Numbered from the stretch's first letter, positions 25,770 through 34,409 are shown. The stretch is 64,000 bases of DNA from Fimbriimonadaceae bacterium (GCA_019454125.1 CP075365.1:1172218-1236217), one strand, 5' to 3'. The notes: generated by a model from the letters alone, not told the origin. Translations and numbers: made by a program.

Positions 25770-27938
25770 TCAGGGGCGACGGGTTCTGCGGTAACCGTGG
25801 TCTTCGGACCGCATGAACGTGTCGTTTTGCACGCCGACCCAACTCTGCAGGATCGTTCGATAGCCTCGGCGCGGGAGGTCGTTCCCGGCGACGGCGGTCA
25901 GGTCGCCCATGGGTTCGTTGCGGAAGGGGCTGACCATCGTGCCCATATTGTCGGCGACGGTGCAGTTCTTTGGATCTTGGTTGACGCCCCAGATCTCGAG
26001 GATGCCCCAAAGCCTCTTCGAGACGTCCGTTCGGCAGCGCAGGAAGACGTTCGCCTTGATTTGGTTGCCCGTCGGGGTCCGATAGTCGGCCGCGGTCAGG
26101 ATCTTGAAGACGTTGGGGTAGCGGCGCTTCCAGGGCGAGCCCTGCCAGGGAACCCTATTAGCCAGCGTTCGGGGCCAATCGAACCATTCGGCCGGCATCT
26201 GGAGGCCGCGGTCGTCGATCCGGATACCACCGACGCAATCGATCATCACGTTGAAGCGGACAATGTTGTAGTGGCCCGCGCCGACTTGGATCGGCTGCTC
26301 CATGTCCCGGAAGATGTTCCGCTCCACGATGGTGTTGCTGAGCATGTCGTCCAGGTAGATGCCGTGGTTGATGTGGTAACCCGTGATGCGCTTGCTGATG
26401 TTGTAGAGCAGGTTCTCGCGGATCACGTTGCCGCCGTAGGTGAAGTCGCGGGTGCCATAGATGGCGGCCGAGTCCAAGGCGTCGCGGACGCTATCGTAAA
26501 TCTCGTTCCGCTCGATCCGGTGGTCGTTGCCCTCGAAGTAGATGGCCTGGTGGTCCATGCCATGGATCGTGTTGTTCTTCACCCGGCAGCCCATGCCAAG
26601 GATCTCGACCCCAGGGCGATAGAACGGGTTGTTCCGCCCCGTTTCCCAGATGTGGCAGTTGAGGACCTGGTTGCCGCTGCTCTTTAGGAGGGCCCTGTCC
26701 CCGCCCGAGAGGGAGACACCGGTCTCACCGACGCCGGTGACCCGGCAGGAGCGGACCGTGACCGCCCGGCCCTGCGTGACCCGGATCCCGTACCCGCCAC
26801 AGTTCCGGACGGTCAGGCCGTACACCTGGGAGCCCATGGAGTTGCTCAGGCGCACGCCATCCTGACGGCCGTTCTGGATCGTGAACCCTTGGATGGTGAC
26901 GTAGTCCGCGGACGTCACGCCGAAGACCGGTTGGGTCGCCATCGTGAGCACGGCATCGGTCGGCGCCTCTTGCTGGAGCGGATAGTAGTAAAGGAAGTTG
27001 CGGTTGCGGTCGATGTAGTACTCGCCAGGCGTATCGAGCTCGAAGAGCGAGTTGACCAGGACCCAGCGCCCGGGACTTTCCGGGTCCCAGAGAGCCCGGC
27101 GGGCAGGGTCGTTCATGTCGCCGCCTTGGAGGACGGCTTGGAGCGTCCGGGTCGAGCCGCTGATCTTGGCCACCCGTTCCTGCCAGATGGAGAAGAGCCG
27201 GTGGTTCGGTGCCCACCGCACCCAATAGTCTTGGTCGAAGTCCTGTTCTCCGTTGCCGACATAGGCCGGGGTCCGCGCTTGGTCGATCTCCGTGACGATC
27301 GCGGGCTTGCTGTTAGTGCTATCGGGCGCAACCGCCTCTTGGCGGGCCCAACGGCCATTCGGATAGCGGGCCAAGGTCATGGCCTGATCGTTCACCACCA
27401 GTTCCGCGGCCGTCGGGGTGGCATCCCAGTTCGAGGCGAAGTGGGACATGAATCCGGTCTCCGTAATTCCGCTCTTGGAGAGGTCTGCGACCCAGACGTT
27501 AGCCCGGAGGTCTTCCCGGACTTTGTTCAACTGGGGGCCCACCCCCCGGACCCAGTTGGAGACGGGGAGCCCGCCGTCCAAGATCGCCTTGCCTGGGACT
27601 TCGGACCTCCACACCATGCGGCCTTTGTTCGTGCCGCCGTCGAGCGAGGTGAGGCTGAGCCCTGCCGGCATGACGTATCGGCCAGGCGCCACCGTGACGC
27701 AGACTCCCTTTGGCGAGAGCTTCCCGACGCCCCTCAGTTGGCGGATGGTTGTCCGGGCCCCGATCAAGGTCGCTTTCGGGCCTACCGTGCCGCCCTTATA
27801 GGTCTTGGAAGTTCCGTCCCAGCTGTCGTTCCCGTCAGGGGACACAAAGAGGCGGTCTTGCGAGTAGGCGTGGGTGAATGCTCCGAGCGCCAGGGCGAGA
27901 AGCAAGGTAGCGCGAAATTGATGGTTCCGTGCCTTCAT
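25770..27938 (-). CDS. Secreted right-handed beta-helix repeat protein
   Basis: A 722-residue exported protein with a Sec signal peptide (LLLALALGAFTHAYSQ, cut near residue 26). The start of the mature chain, RLFVSPDGNDSWDGTS, followed by a segment on GPKATLIGARTTIRQL, is typical of PL- and GH-like beta-helix proteins of the alginate-lyase/NosD type. From about residue 345 turns of the helix are obvious (YVTIQGFTIQNGRQDGVRLS, NTIHGMDHQAIYFEGNDHRIERNEIYDS). It may cut or modify the matrix polysaccharide of the locus, but no catalytic residue can be fixed by eye. It is convergent with the acetyltransferase and divergent from the chain-length kinase. Confidence 0.9.
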   Translation of the reverse strand: MKARNHQFRATLLLALALGAFTHAYSQDRLFVSPDGNDSWDGTSKTYKGGTVGPKATLIGARTTIRQLRGVGKLSPKGVCVTVAPGRYVMPAGLSLTSLDGGTNKGRMVWRSEVPGKAILDGGLPVSNWVRGVGPQLNKVREDLRANVWVADLSKSGITETGFMSHFASNWDATPTAAELVVNDQAMTLARYPNGRWARQEAVAPDSTNSKPAIVTEIDQARTPAYVGNGEQDFDQDYWVRWAPNHRLFSIWQERVAKISGSTRTLQAVLQGGDMNDPARRALWDPESPGRWVLVNSLFELDTPGEYYIDRNRNFLYYYPLQQEAPTDAVLTMATQPVFGVTSADYVTIQGFTIQNGRQDGVRLSNSMGSQVYGLTVRNCGGYGIRVTQGRAVTVRSCRVTGVGETGVSLSGGDRALLKSSGNQVLNCHIWETGRNNPFYRPGVEILGMGCRVKNNTIHGMDHQAIYFEGNDHRIERNEIYDSVRDALDSAAIYGTRDFTYGGNVIRENLLYNISKRITGYHINHGIYLDDMLSNTIVERNIFRDMEQPIQVGAGHYNIVRFNVMIDCVGGIRIDDRGLQMPAEWFDWPRTLANRVPWQGSPWKRRYPNVFKILTAADYRTPTGNQIKANVFLRCRTDVSKRLWGILEIWGVNQDPKNCTVADNMGTMVSPFRNEPMGDLTAVAGNDLPRRGYRTILQSWVGVQNDTFMRSEDHGYRRTRRP

Positions 27939-28042
27939 GTCCGTGTGGTTCCACTTCCCCCTTTTTGCCGTCTATAGCAGTGGTGCTGGCAACGGCCGAA
28001 CCCCAAGAACCATGCGGGTGCGGGACGGGTCGTAAGGCTCGG

Positions 28043-28071
28043 GTATAAAATCGAGGGAGCCCTATAGGGCT
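28043..28071 (+). promoter_or_regulatory. Putative promoter and palindrome before the chain-length kinase
   Basis: TATAAAAT (28044-28051) is a good -10 candidate. It is followed at 28058-28071 by the perfect 14-base palindrome AGCCCTATAGGGCT, which would sit at the transcription start and so could be an operator. No convincing -35 box is seen. The ATG follows at 28116 after AGGTAGG. Confidence 0.45.
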
Positions 28072-28115
28072 TGCTGGGGCCAGGGATTTAGGCCGATACA
28101 GTACTAGAGGTAGGA

Positions 28116-30203
28116 ATGAATAAAGAGCAGATGCAGTCGGCGACCTTGACCGACCTATCGATCAAGGAGCTCCTTGCTCTCTTCCGGCGTCGCCGAGGTT
28201 TGGTCATCGGCATGGTGGTTCTCGGGCTTGCCGTGGCCGGCCTGGTCTCGCTTCTTATGCCTCCGGCCTATCAGCACATTTCCTTGGTGCTCGTCGACGG
28301 CCCGACCCAGGCGAACCCGAACCGGCCCGACGACATTGTTGGAGCGATCGCACAGTCGAACTTTAGGTACGACGTCCTCACCCAGATCGCCATCATGGAG
28401 AGCTTTGACCTTCGCTACAAAGCCCTCACCCGGATCAACTACCCCTTGCCCAAAGTTTTGACCCAGGAGGAGTTCGACCGGCTCCCGCAGGTCACCGTCA
28501 CCCAGGTGCAGACTACGAACAACGTCCTCATCGCGGTCGAGGCCGAGGACAAGGATGTGGCCCGCGCCCTCGGCGAGGCCCTGCCGGTCGTTTACGCGGA
28601 GTACGTCGAGGAACAGCAGAAAGACCAGGTGAGCAGAACCGTGACGTTCATCGACGGCCGTCTCGAAGAAGAGCACCTGCGACAGCGAGAAGCCGAGCAG
28701 CAGTTCGCCGACTTCCGGTCCCAGAACCAGATCGGCGACAGCAAGACCGAATCGGACGTCCGTGTCGGTCAGTTGGCCGAGGCGCAACGCAAGCTCTCGG
28801 AAGCCCAAGCCGGCTACGATGGCGCACAGGCCGCCCTGATTCAGGCCCGAGAGGCGTACAACTCCACTTCGCCCACCGTCGCCAATCCGACAACTTTGAC
28901 GCGGGTCGAGGCGATCGAAAGGGCGGAGGACACCCTCACCCAGCTTAACAATGCCCGGGACGCCCTCCTCGTCAACAACTATGAGGACAGCGAGCGGATC
29001 AAGCGCTTGGACGCTCAGATCTCCGCTCAGCAAGCGAGGCTGAAGGAAGTTCGCGAAAACCGCAAAGTCTCGGCCGACACGAACACCCGGAACCCCCTTC
29101 GCGACGAGTTCGAGAGGTCTATGCGGACTTCGCAAGCCGTCGTCGACGCTTCCCGCGCCCAGGTCGAAAGATGGGAGCAAGTCGTCGCCCAACGTGAGGA
29201 TGCCGTTCGAAACCTCGGCCCGCTGCTCGCCAAGCTTCGTAGCCTGGAAACGAGGATCGGTGAAAGCCAGTTGGTCGTCCAGAGGCTGCTTGAGACTCAG
29301 AACGCGATCCGTTTGCGCAGCAACGACCTTCCGAAACCCATCACAAACCTGACCGGTAAAGCCCCGGCGCGATTGATCCGACCGAACATCGTCCTTAACA
29401 TGGTTCTCGGCCTCCTCGGTGGCATCGTCCTCGGCGTCGCCGCAGCCTTGATCCGCGACACCCAGCTCGATAAGGTCAACACCACGGAGGAAGCGGTCGC
29501 GATCGCTGAGAAGGATATTCTCGGCCGCGTGCCGATCCGCTCGTCCTCTCGGGACCCGCTCATTTCGGACCCGCAGAAGGCAAGGGCGTTTGAGGCGTAC
29601 CGGGTCCTCAGGAACAGCATTGTCCTGATGGGCGGAGACGCCCCAGGCGGCAAAGCCTACGTCGTGACAAGCTCCGTGCCCCGGGAAGGTAAGACGACCG
29701 TGGCCGGCAACCTTGCCGTCGCGATGGCGCTGGAAGGAAAGCGGACCGTGCTCATTGACGGCAACGTCCGCAATCCGGGAATCCACAAGCTCTTCAAGAC
29801 CGCCCGTGAGAAGGGTCTGACCGAGGTCCTCGAAGGCAAGATCACGGCCGACGAGGCGCTGAAGACGACTGAGATCGCCAATCTGGCCGTCATCACGGCG
29901 GGCGCGGACGCGGCCAATCCGACAGAGCTCATCGCTTCCGAACAGATGAAACAGCTGGTCGAAAAGCTGAAGGGCCAGGTGGACTACGTGCTGATCGACG
30001 CGCCCTCCTCCTTCGGTCTCGCCGACGCCCAGTCCCTGGTCCACGCGGCCAAGGACGTGGTCTTCATCACCCAGCTCGAAGGGCCGTCCAAGACGCAGAT
30101 GCGCGAATCGGTCGGCATGATCGACTTCGCCGGCGGCAATATCGTGGGTGTCGTGATCAACAAAGACAGGTTGGCCACCTCCCGAGCCCGGGCCGCGATC
30201 TAG
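28116..30203 (+). CDS. Wzc/GumC-like polysaccharide co-polymerase with CpsD-like kinase domain
   Basis: A 695-residue inner-membrane protein controlling polymer chain length and export. Layout: helix at about 30-52, periplasmic Wzz domain with long coiled coil (about 55-425), second helix (about 432-452), then a cytoplasmic P-loop kinase domain with Walker A SSVPREGKTTVAGNLA, Walker A' VLIDGNVRNP and Walker B YVLIDAPSSFGLADA. In bacterial tyrosine kinases Walker A' is usually DxDxR; here the second Asp is Asn. The C-terminus (RLATSRARAAI) has no tyrosine cluster, so autophosphorylation of a tail is unlikely. GmhAB follows after three bases. Confidence 0.92.
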   Translation: MNKEQMQSATLTDLSIKELLALFRRRRGLVIGMVVLGLAVAGLVSLLMPPAYQHISLVLVDGPTQANPNRPDDIVGAIAQSNFRYDVLTQIAIMESFDLRYKALTRINYPLPKVLTQEEFDRLPQVTVTQVQTTNNVLIAVEAEDKDVARALGEALPVVYAEYVEEQQKDQVSRTVTFIDGRLEEEHLRQREAEQQFADFRSQNQIGDSKTESDVRVGQLAEAQRKLSEAQAGYDGAQAALIQAREAYNSTSPTVANPTTLTRVEAIERAEDTLTQLNNARDALLVNNYEDSERIKRLDAQISAQQARLKEVRENRKVSADTNTRNPLRDEFERSMRTSQAVVDASRAQVERWEQVVAQREDAVRNLGPLLAKLRSLETRIGESQLVVQRLLETQNAIRLRSNDLPKPITNLTGKAPARLIRPNIVLNMVLGLLGGIVLGVAAALIRDTQLDKVNTTEEAVAIAEKDILGRVPIRSSSRDPLISDPQKARAFEAYRVLRNSIVLMGGDAPGGKAYVVTSSVPREGKTTVAGNLAVAMALEGKRTVLIDGNVRNPGIHKLFKTAREKGLTEVLEGKITADEALKTTEIANLAVITAGADAANPTELIASEQMKQLVEKLKGQVDYVLIDAPSSFGLADAQSLVHAAKDVVFITQLEGPSKTQMRESVGMIDFAGGNIVGVVINKDRLATSRARAAI

Positions 30204-30206
30204 TCG

Positions 30207-31322
30207 GTGACGGCCGTGGACCGGGCCGAAACTGTGCTGTCTCGAGCGCTTCGCCTCCACCGCGAAGCGCTCGATGCTTTGCCCCCGGAAGAGGCAGTGG
30301 CCCTCGTCGGGGACCGCATCCGGTTGGCCGTGCAGTCCGGTGCCAAAGTCCTCTTCTGCGGGAATGGCGGCTCTGCGGCCGATGCCCAACACCTCGCCGC
30401 GGAGTTCGTAGGGCGCCTTCGACAAGACCGTCCCGCCTTGTCTGCCGTCGCCCTCACGGTCGACACGTCGGTGCTCACGGCCGTCAGCAACGACTATGGG
30501 TTTGAACACGTTTTCGCACGTCAAGTCGAAGCTATCGGGAATCCGTGCGACGTGCTCGTGTGCCTCAGCACAAGCGGGTCGAGCCCGAACGTCCTCGCGG
30601 CCTGCGAAGCGGCGAAGGCAAAGGGGCTTACAACGGTCGCGATGACGGGGGCAGCGCCGAACCCGCTCGCCGAGCAGGCCGACCTGTGCCTTGCGGCCCC
30701 GGGCGCCAGTTCCGCTCAAGTCCAAGAAATGCACATTTTTCTTGGCCATATCCTTTGCGAGATCGCCGAAACCCCGTTGCCCAGTTCGCCTTTTCTGGGC
30801 AGGCCAGGCTGCCCGGCGGAACCCCTGAAAACGGCCCCTCAGCTAAACCGCAAAGCTCTGTTCCTGGATCGCGATGGCATCATTAATGTGGATAAAGGTT
30901 ACGTATTCAAACTTGAGCATTTCGAGTTCATGCCTGGCATTCACGAGACCGTCGCAAAGGCAAAGGCTTCGGGTTATGCGGTTGTGGTCGTCACCAATCA
31001 GTCCGGCGTGGCGCGGGGGCTCTATCGCGACCAAGATGTACGCGCGCTGAGCCAATGGATGGCCGAACACTTGGATCTTGACGCGGTCTATTACTGCCCC
31101 CACTTGGACCATCACCAGTGCCCGGCGCGTAAGCCGGGGGCCGAAATGATAAACACCGCAGTTCAGGAACTTGGACTTATCAAAGAAGGATCTTTCCTCA
31201 TTGGCGACCGCCAAAGGGATATTGACGCCGCGCATGCCGCGGGGATCGACGGTTACCTATATGAGGGCGGTTCGATCTTAGAGCTCTTCGAAACGATCAA
31301 CCTGGGTTTGAAAACTTCCTGA
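30207..31322 (+). CDS. GmhA-GmhB fusion: heptose-7-phosphate isomerase and heptose-1,7-bisphosphate phosphatase
   Basis: A 371-residue fusion of two heptose enzymes. Residues ~1-195 are a SIS domain with FCGNGGSAADAQHLAAEF and STSGSSPNV, as in sedoheptulose-7-phosphate isomerase GmhA. Residues ~218-371 are a HAD phosphatase with FLDRDGIINVD, VVTNQSGVARG and LIGDRQRDIDAA, as in GmhB. The GmhB zinc loop is altered: CPHLDHHQCPARKP keeps Cys-x-His and one Cys but has Ala where the last Cys of CxCRKP is expected, and the loop is short. The kinase/nucleotidyltransferase that would act between or after them is not adjacent, though a guanylyltransferase gene is convergent. Start is GTG; a GTG at 30216 is an alternative. 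Confidence 0.9.
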   Translation: MTAVDRAETVLSRALRLHREALDALPPEEAVALVGDRIRLAVQSGAKVLFCGNGGSAADAQHLAAEFVGRLRQDRPALSAVALTVDTSVLTAVSNDYGFEHVFARQVEAIGNPCDVLVCLSTSGSSPNVLAACEAAKAKGLTTVAMTGAAPNPLAEQADLCLAAPGASSAQVQEMHIFLGHILCEIAETPLPSSPFLGRPGCPAEPLKTAPQLNRKALFLDRDGIINVDKGYVFKLEHFEFMPGIHETVAKAKASGYAVVVVTNQSGVARGLYRDQDVRALSQWMAEHLDLDAVYYCPHLDHHQCPARKPGAEMINTAVQELGLIKEGSFLIGDRQRDIDAAHAAGIDGYLYEGGSILELFETINLGLKTS

Positions 31323-32355
31323 CCTCTTGTGCCCTGTCCTTCGGACAGACCATGACGATCCCGTTTGTCACGACCACGGCGAGCCCCTCGACGCCCAACA
31401 GGCAGACTTCGTGTGTCTCGGACTCGTTGTAGACGACGGAGTCTTTCACCTCGATCAGCCGCTGGCTCCCGAGGCCGACGTTGCCCTGCTCGTCGGCGTC
31501 GTAGCTGCGAGAAAGCGAGTCCCAAGCGCCGAGGTCGTCCCAGTCGAAGTCGGCCGCCACGACCCAGACCCGCTCCGCCTTCTCCATGAGGGCGTAGTCG
31601 ATGGAGATGCTCGGCAGGGACTCAAAGGCCGCGACCGCCGCATCATTCTCACCCTTGCTCAGGTGCCCCGCAATTTTGCGGATTACCGCGGCGATCTCGG
31701 GTTGGGCGCGCTCCATTTCCGCCATGAAGGCGGGGACGGTCCAGAAAAACATGCCCGAATTCCACAGGAACCGCTCGCTCGAAACGAACACGATCGCGGT
31801 CTTAGCGTCCGGCTTTTCGCGGAAGCTCTCGACCTGGAAGGCGTCGCCGTCGGGTTCGCCCACCTCGATATAGCCATACCCCGTTTCCGCGCGGGTGGGG
31901 CGGATGCCAATCGTCACGAGGCCCCCCGTCCGCTCCGCCGTCTCAAGGGCGGTCGTGACTGTCTTGTGGAAGGCGGCCGGGGGCGAGATGCGATGGTCGG
32001 CCGTGAGCACCGCCATGGAAATGTCCGCGCCCGCTTCGGGCGATTGGGCGATCAGGTTCGCCACGACCCAGACCAAGCAACCCGTGGTGTTGCGCTTGGC
32101 GGGTTCGGCCAGCACGTTGGTGTCGGCAAGAGACGCGCACTCGGCCCGCGAGGCCTCCGCGAGGTGCAGCCCGGTCGCGATGATGGTGTTCTCCACCCCG
32201 AAGAGCTCGCTCGCCCGGTCGGCCGCCTCTGCGAGCAGGGACTTCTCCGGCGACGTCAGCCGCAGAAACTGCTTTGGACGGCTTTTGGTCGAGACGGGCC
32301 AAAAGCGCTCGCCCGAGCCACCCGCCATGATCACGCCTATACGCTTGAAACTCAT
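31297..32355 (-). CDS. manC: Mannose-1-phosphate guanylyltransferase (or related hexose/heptose-1-P guanylyltransferase)
   Basis: Makes GDP-mannose from mannose 1-phosphate and GTP. The 352-residue protein has the nucleotide-binding motif AGGSGERFWPVSTKSRPKQF at the N-terminus, the metal-binding region VLTADHRI, GYGYIEVG, FREKPD, and NSGMFFW, all in the order of the ManC family. It lacks the C-terminal isomerase domain of bifunctional ManC/AlgA. The ATG at 32355 is preceded by TAGGGT seven bases upstream on its strand and has no ribosome binding site. Its 3' end overlaps that of gmhAB by 26 bases. GDP-mannose could feed the epimerase at 44953. Confidence 0.93.
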   Translation of the reverse strand: MSFKRIGVIMAGGSGERFWPVSTKSRPKQFLRLTSPEKSLLAEAADRASELFGVENTIIATGLHLAEASRAECASLADTNVLAEPAKRNTTGCLVWVVANLIAQSPEAGADISMAVLTADHRISPPAAFHKTVTTALETAERTGGLVTIGIRPTRAETGYGYIEVGEPDGDAFQVESFREKPDAKTAIVFVSSERFLWNSGMFFWTVPAFMAEMERAQPEIAAVIRKIAGHLSKGENDAAVAAFESLPSISIDYALMEKAERVWVVAADFDWDDLGAWDSLSRSYDADEQGNVGLGSQRLIEVKDSVVYNESETHEVCLLGVEGLAVVVTNGIVMVCPKDRAQEVRKFSNPG

Positions 32356-32362
32356 CACGCCT

Positions 32363-32368
32363 ACCCTA
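32363..32368 (-). promoter_or_regulatory. TAGGGT box seven bases before the guanylyltransferase start
   Basis: Minus-strand TAGGGT, then AGGCGTG, then the ATG at 32355. With the nth box on the other strand it forms a compact divergent promoter region of only 60 bases. Confidence 0.4.
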
Positions 32369-32402
32369 TCTTTACGCCGACCACGCTTACGGGCCGGGAG
32401 TG

Positions 32403-32408
32403 TATCCT
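32403..32408 (+). promoter_or_regulatory. TATCCT box seven bases before nth
   Basis: TATCCT, TGGAGCG, then the ATG at 32416. GGAG is only three bases from the ATG, too close for a normal ribosome binding site. Suggests a leaderless nth operon transcript. Confidence 0.45.
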
Positions 32409-32415
32409 TGGAGCG

Positions 32416-33123
32416 ATGCCGAAGACGGCGAACCGGCGTCCAAAGGCCCCTTACCGGGGAAGTGTGATCCCGACCCAAGAACTCTTGGAGACGCTGGAGT
32501 CCCTTTACGGGCGCTCGCGCTTCGTGCCCCGCTTCGACCCGCTTGAAGAACTGGTGAGCTGTATCTTGAGCCAGCACACGGCGGACGCGAACAGTTTTCC
32601 GACTTTCACCCGCCTCCGGGCCGCCTATCCGGACTGGGCGGAGGTCGAGGCGTTGGGACCGGAAAAGCTGGCCGGGGTCATACGCCAGGCTGGGCTCACG
32701 AACCAGAAGGCAAAGAGCATCTGCGGGTGCCTGCGCACGATCCGCGAGCGGTTCGGCGGTTACACCCTGGAGCCGCTAGAGTCCATGTCCGACCTGGCCG
32801 CTCGGGACTGGCTGCTGAGCCTGCCCGGCGTCGGGCTCAAGACCGCCTCCATCGTGCTCTGTTTTAGCTTTGGGCGGCACCTGATCCCGGTCGACACCCA
32901 CGTCCACCGGGTCTCGACGCGGCTCGGCCTCCTGCGTCCCGGGAGGACGGCCGACCAAGCCCACGACGATCTGCTCGCGATCGTGCCGCAGGGGGTCTCC
33001 TTTCGGTTCCATATCGCGCTCATCCAGCACGGCCGCATCCTTTGCCAGGCGAAGGCGCCGCTCTGCGGAAAGTGCCCTCTCCAAGACCGGTGTCCTTGGT
33101 TCGCGGAGGTGACTCTGGCATGA
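32416..33123 (+). CDS. nth: Endonuclease III (DNA glycosylase/AP lyase)
   Basis: Base-excision repair enzyme removing oxidised pyrimidines. The 235-residue protein has the helix-hairpin-helix LPGVGLKTASIV with the catalytic Lys, the catalytic Asp in PVDTHVHRVSTRLGL, and the four-cysteine [4Fe-4S] motif C-x6-C-x2-C-x5-C near the C-terminus (CQAKAPLCGKCPLQDRC). The reading frame is open upstream for 1 kb only because it shadows the opposite guanylyltransferase gene; the true start is the ATG at 32416. The stop overlaps the next ATG (ATGA). First gene of a six-gene overlapping operon. Confidence 0.94.
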   Translation: MPKTANRRPKAPYRGSVIPTQELLETLESLYGRSRFVPRFDPLEELVSCILSQHTADANSFPTFTRLRAAYPDWAEVEALGPEKLAGVIRQAGLTNQKAKSICGCLRTIRERFGGYTLEPLESMSDLAARDWLLSLPGVGLKTASIVLCFSFGRHLIPVDTHVHRVSTRLGLLRPGRTADQAHDDLLAIVPQGVSFRFHIALIQHGRILCQAKAPLCGKCPLQDRCPWFAEVTLA

Positions 33124-34409
33124 GCCATTTCCGCGACGAAGAGGCCGCGTCCGCGGTCTTCGCCCGATTCGCCCGACTGGCACCCCGAGATTGGGGCCGC
33201 CTCTTCGCACAATGGACGGACTGCGCCCCCGACCCGGACGCTTCCTTGGCAAACTTGGAACGCTATCTCCGGATGGTCGCCGAACCTGTTCGGGTGGTCG
33301 ACCAATTGTGCGCGTCGAGCGACCTTGGTCGGTTCGCAGGCACCTTGGCAGCCGCGAACGCCGCAATGGCCGCTCGCTTTGCCGCCCGCCCGCAGGACCT
33401 GGGCGAGTGTCTCGAGGCGGCCCTCCCGGGGATGCGGTGCCAAGTTGCGGGGGAAGGGGCGCCCGGCCTCGCCACCGTCGTCGGGCATGCCCCCGTGTTG
33501 ACGGGCGGGCTCGCCACCCGGCCCGATCTCGTCGCGGCCCTGGCGGAGGAGCGTCCCGTCCTGGCGACGGACTGGTTCACGGCCACGGTCAAGTGGATCG
33601 TGCGGCCCGAAGGGGAACTTGGCCCTCTCATCGCACCCTGGCTGGACCAGCCGTTAAAGTCGCTCGGTCTGCCGGGCCTGTTTGCCATCGCGAGTTTAGC
33701 GGCGAGGGAAGCGGTGCCGAACCGGGGATTGGAGGCTGCGTTCGCGGGGACAAACGCGCCGAGCGAGGAGCTGCGCGAGGCGGTGCTGGAGTGCCTGGGG
33801 CCCCTCTTTCCGCTGGCACGGACCGAGGTCGGGCTCGCGGGCGGGGTGGCGCGAGCGTTCCTGGAGACCCCCTTGCCGATGCCCGGGCTCGAATCGCAAG
33901 AGGCTGCCCTCTTGGCCGTCACCCGGTCGCGAGCGATCGGTGACGCGCCTGTCGCGCAGTTGCGGTTGCCCGGCTTCCAGGCCACGACGACCGATTGGAT
34001 GCACCTGAAGCGGCACCACGAATCTGCCGTGCCCGCGCAGCACCGGCACCGCCATGTGAACCTGACCGACATCGACTGGTGCGTGACCCTGCCCTTCCTG
34101 CGCTCGCCCCTGCCGGAAGTCGGACCGGCGACGATCGAGCGCCTCAACGTCCTGCTGGAGCACGACCTCCTTTCTCCGCTCGAACACGAGGCGATCGTGG
34201 ACGCGCGCGCCTTCCTCATCGAGACACGGACCCGGCTCGCCCTATTGGGGCACGAACTCGATATCGTGCCCGAGAACCCGGATAAACTTCGCCGGCTAGC
34301 GGCATCCTTTGGGATGAGCGACGGCAATTCGTTCCTGGCCGCATTCGAGGGCCACAACGAACTGGCGCGCGCGGTCTCAGAGTCCGTCTTGGCACGCCTC
34401 GGAAGTTGA
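33120..34409 (+). CDS. Degenerate GlnE-like protein lacking the nucleotidyltransferase motif
   Basis: A 429-residue soluble protein. By eye it parallels one half of glutamine-synthetase adenylyltransferase GlnE: the N-terminal helices (SLANLERYLRMVAEPVRVVD, then CASSDLGRFAGTL) resemble the start of GlnE, and the C-terminal ~120 residues (VNLTDIDWCVTLPFL, ATIERLNVLLEHDLLSPLEH, FLIETRTRLALLGHELDIVP) resemble the GlnE helical domain with its DIEF, leucine-rich and HxLP segments. Between them no G-S...DxD nucleotidyltransferase motif can be found, so it is probably not an active adenylyltransferase. It may be a binding or regulatory relic. Starts inside the nth stop; its own stop overlaps plsY by one base. 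Confidence 0.75.
   Translation: MSHFRDEEAASAVFARFARLAPRDWGRLFAQWTDCAPDPDASLANLERYLRMVAEPVRVVDQLCASSDLGRFAGTLAAANAAMAARFAARPQDLGECLEAALPGMRCQVAGEGAPGLATVVGHAPVLTGGLATRPDLVAALAEERPVLATDWFTATVKWIVRPEGELGPLIAPWLDQPLKSLGLPGLFAIASLAAREAVPNRGLEAAFAGTNAPSEELREAVLECLGPLFPLARTEVGLAGGVARAFLETPLPMPGLESQEAALLAVTRSRAIGDAPVAQLRLPGFQATTTDWMHLKRHHESAVPAQHRHRHVNLTDIDWCVTLPFLRSPLPEVGPATIERLNVLLEHDLLSPLEHEAIVDARAFLIETRTRLALLGHELDIVPENPDKLRRLAASFGMSDGNSFLAAFEGHNELARAVSESVLARLGS

Noticed and set aside
28155-30749. 864-codon open frame on the minus strand opposite the chain-length kinase and heptose fusion genes
   Set aside because: It is the mirror of two strongly supported genes in high-GC DNA; its translation is low-complexity and matches no family.
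31327-32415. Long upstream extension of the nth reading frame
   Set aside because: The extension is the complement of the guanylyltransferase gene; the endonuclease III homology starts only at 32416.
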